In this document: in pieces, positions 43,003 through 51,573 of the stretch
Position numbering within the stretch: the stretch's first letter is position 1
How the letters are laid out: each line of letters opens with the position of its first letter
Assembly: GCF_013393945.1 (NCBI RefSeq)
Contig: NZ_CP040297.1
Location: forward strand, 4,062,001-4,126,000
Reading direction: 5' to 3'
DNA: 64,000 nucleotides
Origin: Nostoc sp. TCL26-01
GTDB taxonomy: Bacteria > Cyanobacteriota > Cyanobacteriia > Cyanobacteriales > Nostocaceae
The notes under the pieces: model-generated
Seen by the model: only the letters and a program-made list of their open reading frames with translations
What the model was told of the DNA's origin: nothing
The model's database searches: none
Program-made: the position numbers and the translations under genes

Positions 43003-43401
43003 ATGACTCATCAAGTTATTCGTACCGATCAAGCACCTGCTCCCGTTGGCCCTTACAATCAAGCGATCGCTGCTAGTGGTAAGATGATATTTGTTGCTGG
43101 ACAGATTGCGATCGATCCCCAAGTAGGTGATGTTGTCCACAGAGATGATATAAAAAAGCAAACTGAGCAAGTATTCGCTAACCTCAAAGCCATCTTGACA
43201 GCCGCCGGGGCGAGTTGGCAAAATGTCGTCAAAACTAGTGTATTTCTCTCTGACATGAACAATTTTGCCGCCATGAATGCAGTTTACGCCCAGTATTTTG
43301 ACGAAGCCACAGCCCCAGCCCGCGCTTGTGTAGAAGTCTCACGCTTACCTAAAGATGTGCTAGTAGAAATTGATTGTATTGCCGTAATTCCTGAATCTTA
43401 G
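43003..43401 (+). CDS. ridA: RidA/YjgF family enamine deaminase
   Basis: A 132-residue RidA protein that hydrolyses reactive enamine/imine intermediates from PLP enzymes. It starts [20 protein letters not shown] (ATG at 43003 rather than the GTG at 42994) and has [15 protein letters not shown], the [20 protein letters not shown] helix, [20 protein letters not shown] with the substrate-binding Arg. Confidence 0.93.
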   Translation: MTHQVIRTDQAPAPVGPYNQAIAASGKMIFVAGQIAIDPQVGDVVHRDDIKKQTEQVFANLKAILTAAGASWQNVVKTSVFLSDMNNFAAMNAVYAQYFDEATAPARACVEVSRLPKDVLVEIDCIAVIPES

Positions 43402-43457
43402 GAATATACTCAAGCTCATGTTTAGATATAAAGCAGAAAACTAAAAGTGTAAATCTT

Positions 43458-43679
43458 ATGTCTAGCTATCAGGAAGTATTACAACAAGCTAAAAGTTTAA
43501 CCCCTGAAGAACAAGTTCGATTAATTGAAGATTTATCTAGTTTAATTAGTCAAAGGGTGACGATGACATCTCAGCCAAAGCGTAGCATTTTAGAATTGCG
43601 TGGGTTGGGTAAAGAAGTTTGGAATGGTATTGATGCTCAAGAATATATCAATCAGGAACGTGATTCATGGAATGGCTAG
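43458..43679 (+). CDS. antitoxin of a VapBC-type module
   Basis: A 73-residue protein (YQEVLQQAKSLTPEEQVRLIEDLSSLI..., ending KEVWNGIDAQEYINQERDSWNG). The helical N-terminus and conserved LRGLGKEVW...D tail are those of small cyanobacterial antitoxins found beside PIN toxins. It overlaps the toxin gene by 13 bases, which argues for coupled translation. Confidence 0.8.
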   Translation: MSSYQEVLQQAKSLTPEEQVRLIEDLSSLISQRVTMTSQPKRSILELRGLGKEVWNGIDAQEYINQERDSWNG

Positions 43680-44110
43680 TCCAGTTACATGATCAAATTG
43701 TGGGATTGGATACTGCACCACTTATTTATTTTATTGAAGAAAATCCTAATTATTTGGATATTACAGATGTTTTCTTTGAAGCAATGTTTCGTGGTGAATT
43801 TAGTGTTGTCACATCAGTTTTGACTATCACTGAAGTCTTAGTCTATCCCTTGCGGCAAGGAAACACGACATTAGCTCAACAATATCGTGATATTCTGTTC
43901 AACTCCCAAGAATTGACAACTATCGAAGTTTTTCCAGATATAGCGGAAACTGCTGCTCAACTAAGAGCAAATTACAACTTAAGAACCCCAGATGCTATTC
44001 AGATTGCTGCTGCTATTCGTGGAGGTGCATCGTTTTTCTTGACTAATGATGCGCGTTTACCATCGCTACCAGGTTTATCAATGTTAGTGTTAGAGCAATT
44101 GATAGTTTAA
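43667..44110 (+). CDS. VapC-type PIN domain toxin
   Basis: A 147-residue PIN-domain ribonuclease. The acidic residues are visible: IVGLDTAPLIYFIEE (first Asp), TITEVLVYPLR (Glu), NLRTPDAIQIAAAI (Asp) and FFLTNDARLPSLPG (last Asp). It appears complete. Together with the gene just upstream it forms an intact type II toxin-antitoxin pair at the edge of the accessory island. Confidence 0.88.
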   Translation: MEWLVQLHDQIVGLDTAPLIYFIEENPNYLDITDVFFEAMFRGEFSVVTSVLTITEVLVYPLRQGNTTLAQQYRDILFNSQELTTIEVFPDIAETAAQLRANYNLRTPDAIQIAAAIRGGASFFLTNDARLPSLPGLSMLVLEQLIV

Positions 44111-44232
44111 TGGTTTTTCAGATTTTCCAGTAGGATATAATTTGAAGTAAAGTTGTAAAATGAACTGGTCATCATTTTAATTTTTATCGTGCTAAACTAC
44201 AGAAATTATTTGACAATGACTGCTTTTTCCTG

Positions 44233-44484
44233 TCACCATATTCTGCCAAGATTTAACACAAAACCCTTTAAAACATCTTCCCCTGAAACTGTGTTAGGCG
44301 ACTCTAATACTTCAACTTCCCAATTCATTAATTGTTGATTGATTCTACCATTCCTATTTCCCGTTTCTCCCCCCGTAGGTGGCATAATAATTAATTCTCC
44401 CTTAGCCGTGCGTTCAAATCTCAATTCGCGGTTTGCTTGACATAAATTAAAAAACTGCTCATCTGTCAAGTCCAAGACGGATTG
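44233..44484 (-). pseudogene. Uma2-family gene, internally deleted and interrupted by a transposon
   Basis: The 3' part of a Uma2 (DUF820, PD-(D/E)XK-like) gene. LDLTDEQFFNLCQANRELRF and MPPTGGETGNRN match the intact paralogue at 50052-50627. About 100 central residues, including the nuclease core, are missing before EVEVLESPNTVSGEDVLKGF. The first eight codons (MNALTVNL) lie beyond the transposon at 48653-48676. Removing the transposon and one target copy gives a continuous 91-residue frame, so the internal deletion came before or apart from the insertion. Confidence 0.85.
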
Positions 44485-44550
44485 GGTATTGAGCCGAGAT
44501 ACGTGTAATTTTCGGCAAGATGGTCTGGAAACAGTTGCTGTGTCTATGTT

Positions 44551-45009
44551 TCAGCGATTTTGACTCTTCTGTTTATAAGACTTGCCGCACATCGGACAAA
44601 ATTTATACTTCAAAGACACAACTAACTCACCACAGTGAGCGCAACTCGTCTGCAACTGCATACCGCACAGATAACAAAACTTAGCCCTAACTTGACTCCA
44701 GAGAGGATCGGGATTCGCCCCAGGAGTCCAGCAATGCGGGCAAAACTTAACTGCACTGACAGGCTTAACGGATTCACCCCTTTCAACAGCTTCCAGATAT
44801 TCCTGGGGAATGCCTAAGCCACCAGCAAGACCACGCAGCGTTTTATGATTGAGTCTGGTGGTTAATCCTCGTTCAATCTTCCCAATAGACCGAGAATGAA
44901 TTCCCGCAGCAATAGCCAACTCAAACTGAGTCATCCCAACAGATGTTCTAATGCGCTTGATATAGTCAGCCAGGGATTCTTGGGGTCGAGGCAGTTTTAA
45001 AGTATCCAT
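44551..45009 (-). CDS. XRE-type HTH regulator with zinc ribbons
   Basis: A 152-residue protein. A Cro/C1 helix-turn-helix occupies residues 10-75 (ADYIKRIRTSVGMTQFELAI, then IHSRSIGKIERGLTTRLN). The second half has four CxxC knuckles (CPHC, CYLC, CAHC, CPMC), consistent with two zinc ribbons. It is a transposon passenger, divergent from the recombinase gene, and may regulate the element. I know no name for this combination. Confidence 0.75.
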   Translation of the reverse strand: MDTLKLPRPQESLADYIKRIRTSVGMTQFELAIAAGIHSRSIGKIERGLTTRLNHKTLRGLAGGLGIPQEYLEAVERGESVKPVSAVKFCPHCWTPGANPDPLWSQVRAKFCYLCGMQLQTSCAHCGELVVSLKYKFCPMCGKSYKQKSQNR

Positions 45010-45087
45010 AAGAGGATGTCTTGCTTCATGCCTAAAAGATATATGATTGAGTCAGAAAAAACCTTGAGAGAATCACACAAATTGAAG

Positions 45088-45996
45088 TGAAACAGACAGT
45101 AACATTAGCCACTGTCGTAGTTGAATTTTTAGAACGTCCTGGGTTGGCATTCAGTACCAAGGAGACATATTCTCTGACCTTGGGATTGTTACTGCAAGAG
45201 TATGGAAGTTGGGCCAATTGAAATTATCAGTCGTCAAACATTAGTCGAGTATTTAAATACCCTGACACATTTAAAATATACAACTCACAACAAGCATCAA
45301 GCGATACTACAAAGCCTATTTAACTTTGCCATAGAACAAGGATACATAAAATCCAACCCCATTCGGGGAATCAAACAGCGTCCACCTTCACGAGAAAAAG
45401 GTGAACATCGCACAGATGAAATTATACGGTTCTTAACTCCATCACAGTTAGAAATACTGTATAACGCTGTAGCCGATGACCCCCGCCTTAACGCGATTGT
45501 GCATTTATTACATCACACAGGATGTAGAATTGGTGAGCTTTTGGCACTAAATCTAGAATCGGTAGACCTCCTTAATTGGAAATTTCAAGTATTGGGAAAA
45601 GGAAATAAACAAAGGTGGTGTTTCTACAACGAAGCTACGGCGATAGCACTAAATAAATATATAAATTACGACCGACATAAACAATCACTCGCCTTATTTA
45701 CAGCACAGCATCCAGTGACGATGAAAATCAGTAGAATGAGCTACCGAACACTGCATGATTACTGGCGAGAAATTACCAATAAACACTCACTCCTTCAAGG
45801 TGTTCGTATTCATGATTTACGACATACATTTGCCACAGAGCGCGTAGGCATAATTAGTATTGAACAACTGCGTGCATTGATGGGTCATGAAAGTATCCAA
45901 ACAACTTTACGCTATCAAAAAGTTACATCACAAAAAGCAGAAGAAGCTGCACGTCTTGCCTTCAATCTGTTGACTAAAGTTGATAAATTAGACTGA
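45088..45996 (+). pseudogene. tyrosine recombinase (TnpI/XerC-like), frameshifted
   Basis: The C-terminal part is a clear tyrosine recombinase: HHTGCRIGELLALN (first Arg), VLGKGNKQRW (Lys), HDLRHTFATERVG (HxxR), LRALMGHESIQTTLRYQKVT (His and Tyr nucleophile). The frame open from ATG 45202 lacks a full SAM-like N-domain. The missing part (KQTVTLATVVVEFLERPGLA...LLLQEYGSWAN) is in another frame starting at GTG 45088 and overlaps near 45205-45225. One extra base in the TGGG at about 45209-45212 would explain the break. The downstream ATG could still yield a 264-residue protein with the whole catalytic domain. Confidence 0.75.
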
Positions 45997-46173
45997 TATT
46001 CCTGGAACTATTCTCTTCAAAAATTAAAGCAAGCGAGATAGTAAGCAACCATATTTTGATGACAATTATCGCTGTTTACCACAAAGAATATAAAATACTA
46101 TGGGGTTGAACAGTGAGGGATCAACCGTTATCTAGTTATTTTGGGCATTTTGTATGTTGCAAATATCACTTGA
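45997..46173. other. gap between recombinase and transposase genes
   Basis: 177 bases inside the transposon. In TnpI-type elements the internal resolution site lies near tnpI, so this gap or 45010-45087 is where it could be. I cannot identify core recombinase-binding repeats by eye. Confidence 0.3.
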
Positions 46174-48588
46174 ATGACCTTAATTGACCGGACTGCATAT
46201 CCTAAATTCAAACAATTTCCCAGCCCGAAAGAGCTTGCAGAGCTTTATACCCCACAAAGCGCAGAAATCAAGTTTGCAAAGTCCAAAACTAAGAGCCACG
46301 AAGGATTTCTTAGTTTTATGGTCATGCTAAAATCCTTCCAACGACTTGGTTATTTTCCCCACCCCGAATTAGTACCGATTGCGGTTACCCGTCATATACG
46401 GTCGTGTTTAAAGTTACAAGATTGGGTAAAAGCAGTCCCATCTGAACGCCAACGCTACACTTATCTTCAGGCGATTCGGGATTACCTGAAAGTCAAACAG
46501 TATGATAAAACAGGTCAAAGATTAATAGCCGCATTAGTTGCAGAAGCTGCTGAGGTAAAAGACCATCCTGCTGATTTAATCAATGTAGCCATTGAAGAAT
46601 TAGTTAAAGAACGATACGAGTTACCAGCATTTAGCACCCTTGACCGATTAATTCGCCACATTCGTTCAATGGTCAATAATCGCTTGTTTGCACTTTGTTC
46701 TGAGGGGCTTTCCATCAATGAGCAGATTTATTTAGACCAATTACTGGTGGTTACAGATAATGAGGTAGATGAAAATGCTACTCTTAATTTACTAAAATCG
46801 CCACCGAAAAGTGCCAAACTTAGTGGGATAAAACTCCTACAAAGTAAGTTTGATATTCTTATGACCTTTGGTGATGCCAAGCGACTGCTGCAAAGTATTG
46901 CCAGAACTAAAGTTAGACATTTTGCGTCCCAGGCTAGGGCTTTGGATATCTCAGAATTTCAAGATATCAATTTACCCAAACGTCGGACATTGCTGTTATG
47001 TCTATTGTACGAGGCACAGGTGAAAACCCGTGATTATCTTGTCGATATGTTCATTAAACGTATCCTCAAGATTCAAAATAATGCTAAACAGCGATTGCAG
47101 GAATTACGCGATAAACATTTAACTGAAACATCAGAGTTATTGGCTACCTTGGGGCAAGTATTAAAAGCATCGACAAAAGCCAAAGAAACTCAGGATAATG
47201 CTGTTTTTGGAGAACAGGTGCAATCAATTTTGGATGAACATGGTGGTACAGAATTGTTGCTGCAAAAGTTGGATGAGATTGCGGCGTATAACACCAACAA
47301 CCATTTACCGTTGATGTGGCGGTTTTATTCTGCCAATCGGAAAGCACTTTTTAGTTTGGTACGTTCTTTAGATATTCTCTCTACTTCTGCTGATGAATCA
47401 GTAATTAAAGCATTAAAGTTCGTGTTAGACCATGAACACAAACGTGCTAAGTATTTACCTAATGAGATTGATTTAGATTTTATTAGTAGTAACTGGCGTG
47501 CGCTAGTTGTAGAAGAAATTGATGGCACTGAGGTTTTGGTTCGTCAGCAGTTAGAAATTTGCATCTTTTCAAACCTGGCGACTGAATTTAAAACAGGAGA
47601 TGCTTGTGTTGTAGGTTCAGAAAGTTATGCCGATTTCCGCGAACAATTATTGAGTCATGCTGAATGTGAACCATTGATAGAGTCATACTGTCGCTTACTT
47701 GAATTTCCTGCTAACCCGGATGATTTTGTTAAACACCTACAGGATAAATTAACGATTGTCGCTGACGCTGTAGATAAGATTTGTGCGGTTGATAAACAAT
47801 TCACTATCAATAAAGATGGAGAACCTGTACTTAAAAGAATTCCATCCCTAGCTCAAACGCATGAAGTGGAAGAATTAGAATCAAAAATTCGGGCTTTAAT
47901 GCCGGAACGTAGTATCTTAGAAATCCTTTGTAATGTTGAGCATTGGTTGAACTGGACAAGGCATTTTGGTCTGTTTTCAGGAAGCGAACCCAAAATATCT
48001 GAGCCTGCTGAACGTTATATTTTTACTACGTTTAGCTATGGCTGTAATCTTGGCCCAAATCAGATGGCTCGTCATTCCCAAGGTGCAGTGACTTCTCACA
48101 TGATTTCTTATACAAACCGTCGCCATATTAGTGCTGCCAAAATTGAAGCGGCAATTCGGGATATTATCAATACGTACAACCGTTTTAGTTTACCGTCTTG
48201 TTGGGGTACAGGGAAGAAGGCTGCTGCTGACGGAAGCAAGTTTGAGATATACGAGAATAATTTACACAGCGAGTATCACATCCGCTACGGTGGTTATGGT
48301 GGTATTGCTTATCACCATGTCTCTGATAAATATATTGCTTTGTTTACCCACTTTATCACCTGTGGTGTGTGGGAGGCTGTCTATATTTTGGATGGGTTGT
48401 TGAAAAATCTCTCAGATATTCAACCGGATACTTTGCACGCAGATACTCAAGGTCAATCTGGGCCTGTGTTTGCTATTTCCTACCTTCTTGGTATCAAAAG
48501 ATACGGTGATTATGTGGTGAATTTACATAATATTCCCCAACCATTGGAAGCTGCTATTAATCTTCCACCAGAAATCTTTGAAATGTAG
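46174..48588 (+). CDS. tnpA: Tn3-family transposase, probably missing its last catalytic residue
   Basis: An 804-residue transposase; the usual length is about 960-1000. The N-terminus is DUF4158-like (FPSPKELAELYTPQSAEIKF; FLSFMVMLKSFQRLGYFPHP). The catalytic part has SLPSCWGTGKKAAADGSKFE (first Asp) and DTLHADTQGQSGPVFAISYL (second Asp). The sequence then jumps from LLGI to KRYGDYVVNLHNIPQPLEAA, which resembles the extreme C-terminus. About 150-190 residues with the catalytic Glu appear deleted in frame. It ends 11 bases before the right TIR. Its activity is doubtful. Confidence 0.82.
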   Translation: MTLIDRTAYPKFKQFPSPKELAELYTPQSAEIKFAKSKTKSHEGFLSFMVMLKSFQRLGYFPHPELVPIAVTRHIRSCLKLQDWVKAVPSERQRYTYLQAIRDYLKVKQYDKTGQRLIAALVAEAAEVKDHPADLINVAIEELVKERYELPAFSTLDRLIRHIRSMVNNRLFALCSEGLSINEQIYLDQLLVVTDNEVDENATLNLLKSPPKSAKLSGIKLLQSKFDILMTFGDAKRLLQSIARTKVRHFASQARALDISEFQDINLPKRRTLLLCLLYEAQVKTRDYLVDMFIKRILKIQNNAKQRLQELRDKHLTETSELLATLGQVLKASTKAKETQDNAVFGEQVQSILDEHGGTELLLQKLDEIAAYNTNNHLPLMWRFYSANRKALFSLVRSLDILSTSADESVIKALKFVLDHEHKRAKYLPNEIDLDFISSNWRALVVEEIDGTEVLVRQQLEICIFSNLATEFKTGDACVVGSESYADFREQLLSHAECEPLIESYCRLLEFPANPDDFVKHLQDKLTIVADAVDKICAVDKQFTINKDGEPVLKRIPSLAQTHEVEELESKIRALMPERSILEILCNVEHWLNWTRHFGLFSGSEPKISEPAERYIFTTFSYGCNLGPNQMARHSQGAVTSHMISYTNRRHISAAKIEAAIRDIINTYNRFSLPSCWGTGKKAAADGSKFEIYENNLHSEYHIRYGGYGGIAYHHVSDKYIALFTHFITCGVWEAVYILDGLLKNLSDIQPDTLHADTQGQSGPVFAISYLLGIKRYGDYVVNLHNIPQPLEAAINLPPEIFEM

Positions 48589-48652
48589 ATATAGTAACGG
48601 TTTCCAGACCATCTTGCAGGTTTTTACACGTATCTCGGCTCAATACCGATTG

Positions 48653-48676
48653 CAGATTGACTGTTAAAGCATTCAT
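48653..48676 (-). pseudogene. 5' fragment of the interrupted Uma2 gene
   Basis: Codes for MNALTVNL, identical to the start of the Uma2 gene at 50052-50627. It is separated from the rest (44233-44484) by the transposon. The 70 or so bases upstream also match the upstream region of the 50052 gene. Confidence 0.8.
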
Positions 48677-48733
48677 ACTGATATTGCCACTAGAAAAATT
48701 AAGTAAGTCAATACCCCTAGTCTACAAACTATT

Positions 48734-48916
48734 CTAGACATTATCCTCAGCGCTATCCCAAACTGCATCTAGTGATGTTTGACTGACTTGAAGCCAAAAT
48801 TCATTTTCATCATCAGGAAGCAGCGTTACTAGCACTCTTGTTCCTTCTGGTAATTCCGCAAACTCTAGCAGTTCTATCTTTCCTTGTCGAACAGTAGCCC
48901 AAAGCGTTTTTAGCAT
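48734..48916 (-). CDS. small antitoxin-like protein
   Basis: A 60-residue protein (start MLKTLWATVRQGKIELLEFA, ATG preferred over an upstream TTG). The ELPEGTRVLVTLLPDDENEF pattern is that of short beta-rich VapB/DUF104-like antitoxins common in cyanobacteria, which usually end slightly further (…WDxAEDDVY). The toxin partner expected downstream is absent; the interrupted Uma2 gene stands there instead. It is likely an orphan. Confidence 0.6.
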   Translation of the reverse strand: MLKTLWATVRQGKIELLEFAELPEGTRVLVTLLPDDENEFWLQVSQTSLDAVWDSAEDNV

Positions 48917-48937
48917 ATATTTCAACTTGTTTGTATA

Positions 48938-49279
48938 TCAAGCTGGTGCAAAATCTGTAAACTTTCTCACATCGGGAGGCTGAAAAGCAAGCACAATATC
49001 ATTGCTAGTTACGCCCAATCTGATTAATTCAGTCGCTATTCCCTCCTCTGTAAAATCTTCCTCTATGTAAATTTTTTCATTCTTAATCCGGATATGAACA
49101 TGAGTATATTTAAGTCTTTTGCTACCTTGCCAATCTACTGTTAACCAGAGATAATGATCATGAATTTCATCAAATACTAAACAAGTTTCTGAATGAGTAT
49201 CAGGTGATTGGCGAGATAAATGATCATATTCGGTAAGCACCTGTTTAATTAACTGCCGATATTCTGCTACTTTTTCCAT
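48938..49279 (-). CDS. XisI family protein
   Basis: A 113-residue XisI-like protein: [20 protein letters not shown], then [40 protein letters not shown] and [20 protein letters not shown]. XisI and XisH were defined as factors controlling excision of the fdxN element in Anabaena, but many copies occur away from any such element. The start overlaps the end of the XisH gene by 13 bases, so the two are co-expressed. Confidence 0.93.
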   Translation of the reverse strand: MEKVAEYRQLIKQVLTEYDHLSRQSPDTHSETCLVFDEIHDHYLWLTVDWQGSKRLKYTHVHIRIKNEKIYIEEDFTEEGIATELIRLGVTSNDIVLAFQPPDVRKFTDFAPA

Positions 49280-49683
49280 AAAGTAATCTCCTCTTTTTCA
49301 TTATTGAAAATAATAAACTTAATCTGATGTAGTTCTACTACTGCTTGAATAGATTTTCGTTGAAAGAATGTATCAAAAATTGTATCTCTAATTGCTAAAT
49401 ATATCTCATAGTTCTTATTGGCTAATTGCAAGATGTCTCTGTATAGAATATATTGACCTAGGGCATTTTGAAAATCTTTCATAAGAGAAGGACTAATAAA
49501 ACTCTTAATTTCAACAACTATTTTTTGTCCTTTTTGTTCTGCTAATATAGCTTTTTCAGCAAATAAATCAGCATAAAGTTCCGCATCTTCATACTGCAAA
49601 AAATAAGGATCAGCTGTAATTGTCCAGGCATCTTTAATTAAGGCATTTTTAACAGCATCATGGTAAATATCCTTAGCTGGCAT
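49267..49683 (-). CDS. XisH family protein
   Basis: A 138-residue XisH-like protein with an endonuclease-like core: [40 protein letters not shown] followed by KSF (E-x-K motif of PD-(D/E)XK folds), and [16 protein letters not shown]. It is complete and overlaps xisI. Its biochemical role is not established. No fdxN element recombinase (XisF) is in the window. Confidence 0.93.
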   Translation of the reverse strand: MPAKDIYHDAVKNALIKDAWTITADPYFLQYEDAELYADLFAEKAILAEQKGQKIVVEIKSFISPSLMKDFQNALGQYILYRDILQLANKNYEIYLAIRDTIFDTFFQRKSIQAVVELHQIKFIIFNNEKEEITLWKK

Positions 49684-49826
49684 TTCATTCTGGTAATATG
49701 AGTTAGATAAATTATACTAATTGTGCGAAGCGAATACTAAAACATCGCACTCTCCACATCCCTAAAAGCGATACCTCCGGTAAGCTGCGAAGATAGCCTG
49801 TTTGTTGATCGCCTTTTTATTTTAAA

Positions 49827-49965
49827 TTAAGCAGACATCAAACGTTGTCGTGGTTCAGGAATTAGACGACCAAATTCTTGAGCAGTTTCAATCCATTCCT
49901 GCATAATAATTTCTACATTTTGTAGTGCTACTTCACAGATCAGTAGACCAAAGAATGATGGAAAG
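49827..49965 (-). pseudogene. C-terminal remnant of a HicB-like antitoxin
   Basis: The frame reads EVALQNVEIIMQEWIETAQE followed by FGRLIPEPRQRLMSA and a stop, the typical C-terminal half of HicB-family antitoxins. Upstream the frame stays open, but the sequence no longer resembles the HicB beta strands, and no start or HicA toxin is found. It falls in the 370-base gap between xisH and the Uma2 gene, the rest of which shows nothing else. Confidence 0.55.
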
Positions 49966-50051
49966 CATTCAAGAAGACAATAAGCAATATTAATTAAATT
50001 TGGTGTTTATTAAACTACACAAATTCTTTAACAATGGCTGCCTTTTTTCTG

Positions 50052-50627
50052 TCACCACACTAAACCAAGATTTAATACAAAACTCTTTAAAACATCTTCC
50101 CCTGACACTGTGGTAGGAGACTCCAATACTTCAACCTCTTTTCCTTGCCTATAAATCTCCACTTGTCGAGATTTGCGATTAATTAACCAACCTAAACGCA
50201 CACCATTATCTAAATATTCCCTCATCTTTTCCTGAGCAACTTTTAAACTATCATTTGGCGAAAGTAACTCAATGACAAAATCGGGACAAAGTGGTATAAA
50301 TTTTGTCTTTTCTTCCTGAGTTAGTGCATTCCAGCGTTCTAGTCTCAGCCAAGAAGCATCAGGGGAACGGTCTGCGCCGTTAGGAAGTTTAAAACCTGTC
50401 GAGGAATCAAAAGCTATTCCCAGTTTATCTTGCTCATTCCAGATCCAAAGTTGAGCAGTTATCCCAGCGTTACGATTTCCGGTTTCTCCCCCCGTAGGTG
50501 GCATAATAATCAATTCTCCCTTAGCCGTGCGTTCAAATCTCAAATCGCGGTTTGCTTGACATAAATTAAAAAACTGCTCATCTGTCAAGTCCAAGACGGA
50601 TTGCAGATTGACTGTTAAAGCATTCAT
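50052..50627 (-). CDS. Uma2 family (DUF820) nuclease-like protein
   Basis: A 191-residue Uma2 protein (start MNALTVNLQSVLDLTDEQFF; an upstream TTG is disregarded). The PD-(D/E)XK-type core is visible: RSPDASWLRLERWNAL, then PLCPDFVIELLSPNDSLKVA and LGWLINRKSRQVEIYRQGKE. The family is hugely expanded in cyanobacteria and its function is not settled. It is the intact paralogue of the broken gene at 44233-44484/48653-48676. Confidence 0.9.
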   Translation of the reverse strand: MNALTVNLQSVLDLTDEQFFNLCQANRDLRFERTAKGELIIMPPTGGETGNRNAGITAQLWIWNEQDKLGIAFDSSTGFKLPNGADRSPDASWLRLERWNALTQEEKTKFIPLCPDFVIELLSPNDSLKVAQEKMREYLDNGVRLGWLINRKSRQVEIYRQGKEVEVLESPTTVSGEDVLKSFVLNLGLVW

Positions 50628-50756
50628 ACTGATATTGCCACTAGGAAAAATTAAGTAAGTCAATACCCATAATCTACAAAATTATTATATCTTTTGTGGG
50701 CTATGGTATAGCTATGCTCCCAATACTCATGCTAGTTTGTATTAATATCTATTCTT

Positions 50757-51068
50757 CTAAACCAATGTCATGACTTGCTCATATTCTTCTTTATGGCTTT
50801 GCAAAGCATCCCAAACATCTACTTTTTGCTGAAGATTGAGCCAAAGTCTAGGGCCATTTCCTAATGCTTTACCAAGACGGATTGCTATGTCTACTGTAAT
50901 CGAGCTTTGACAATTAATAATTTCATTAACTATTTGATTAGATACTCCTAAAATTTCTGAAAATTTCGTAGTGTCAATATCTAACTCATCTAGAATATCT
51001 GCAATTACTTCCCCAGGATGTATTGGTCTGACTAATCGAGTATCAGTAATATCTTGCCAATTATCCAT
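50757..51068 (-). CDS. higA: HigA family antitoxin
   Basis: A 103-residue HigA: RPIHPGEVIADILDELDIDT, FSEILGVSNQIVNEIINCQS (helix-turn-helix) and IRLGKALGNGPRLWLNLQQK. HigA neutralises the RelE-like mRNase HigB and represses the operon. The higB gene, normally just upstream on the same strand, is reduced to a 19-codon tail, so this antitoxin is probably an orphan. Confidence 0.9.
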   Translation of the reverse strand: MDNWQDITDTRLVRPIHPGEVIADILDELDIDTTKFSEILGVSNQIVNEIINCQSSITVDIAIRLGKALGNGPRLWLNLQQKVDVWDALQSHKEEYEQVMTLV

Positions 51069-51143
51069 AATTAATACTCATTAGTTGATAATTTATTTAA
51101 CTGTATCGATGTCTAGCCATTTTAGACGATATTAACACAGGAG

Positions 51144-51203
51144 TTAATGATAATCCTCAAGATTGATATCATAAGCATCACCATCTGCAATAGTAAAGTA
51201 ACC
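51144..51203 (-). pseudogene. C-terminal remnant of a HigB-like toxin
   Basis: A frame of 19 residues, GYFTIADGDAYDINLEDYH, then stop. The GDAYD...xDYH ending is typical of HigB/RelE-like toxins. It stands 75 bases upstream of higA, where higB should be. The rest of higB has been lost, with the DUF5615 gene now next to it. Confidence 0.55.
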
Positions 51204-51216
51204 TTATTTTCAGTAT

Positions 51217-51573
51217 TCAATTATCAAGTTTGCGAATGCGGATTGTTGTTGATGTGATAACAGTAAACGCTCCCATTAATTCAGCATTGTGTTGATTAAT
51301 TGCATTGGCAATAATCTCTGTTTTGCTGATTGTAGATAAGCCTGCTAATCGAATTAATACAACACCTGATACGATACGACGTAAGCGGAAAACTAACTCA
51401 CCAAAATCTTTGTCAGATGTTAATAATATTGCTTCTTCTTGATTGGCTAAATCCAACACTACGTCATCTGAAATTCCCCGTTCCATTTCAGCAACGTACC
51501 ACACTAAATGGCTATCTTGACGCAAACGCTCAACAATCTGCCAATCTAAATTCTCGTCTGCTAGAAATTTCAA
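51217..51573 (-). CDS. DUF5615 PIN-like toxin
   Basis: A 118-residue protein: MKFLADENLDWQIVERLRQD, then AEMERGISDDVVLDLANQEE and LLTSDKDFGELVFRLR. These give the conserved Asp residues of the DUF5615 PIN-like family (DENL, SDDVV, SDKDF). Its start overlaps the stop of the DUF433 gene by 4 bases. The pair is a putative type II toxin-antitoxin module. Confidence 0.9.
   Translation of the reverse strand: MKFLADENLDWQIVERLRQDSHLVWYVAEMERGISDDVVLDLANQEEAILLTSDKDFGELVFRLRRIVSGVVLIRLAGLSTISKTEIIANAINQHNAELMGAFTVITSTTIRIRKLDN

Larger units (their letters stand above)
44485..48647. mobile_element. Tn3-family transposon with tyrosine recombinase
   Basis: A 4163-base element. The 48-base terminal inverted repeats (left 44485-44532, right 48600-48647) begin GGTATTGAGCCGAGATACGT and end CAAGATGGTCTGGAAAC, with about five mismatches in the middle. 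The 5-bp target duplication GATTG is at 44480-44484 and 48648-48652. Cargo: an XRE/zinc-ribbon regulator, a frameshifted tyrosine recombinase and a Tn3-type transposase that seems internally deleted. A tyrosine recombinase as resolvase recalls Tn4430/TnpI elements. Confidence 0.9.

Noticed and set aside
46515-46718. Small minus-strand ORFs inside tnpA and chlH
   Set aside because: They are shadows of long, motif-bearing genes on the other strand.
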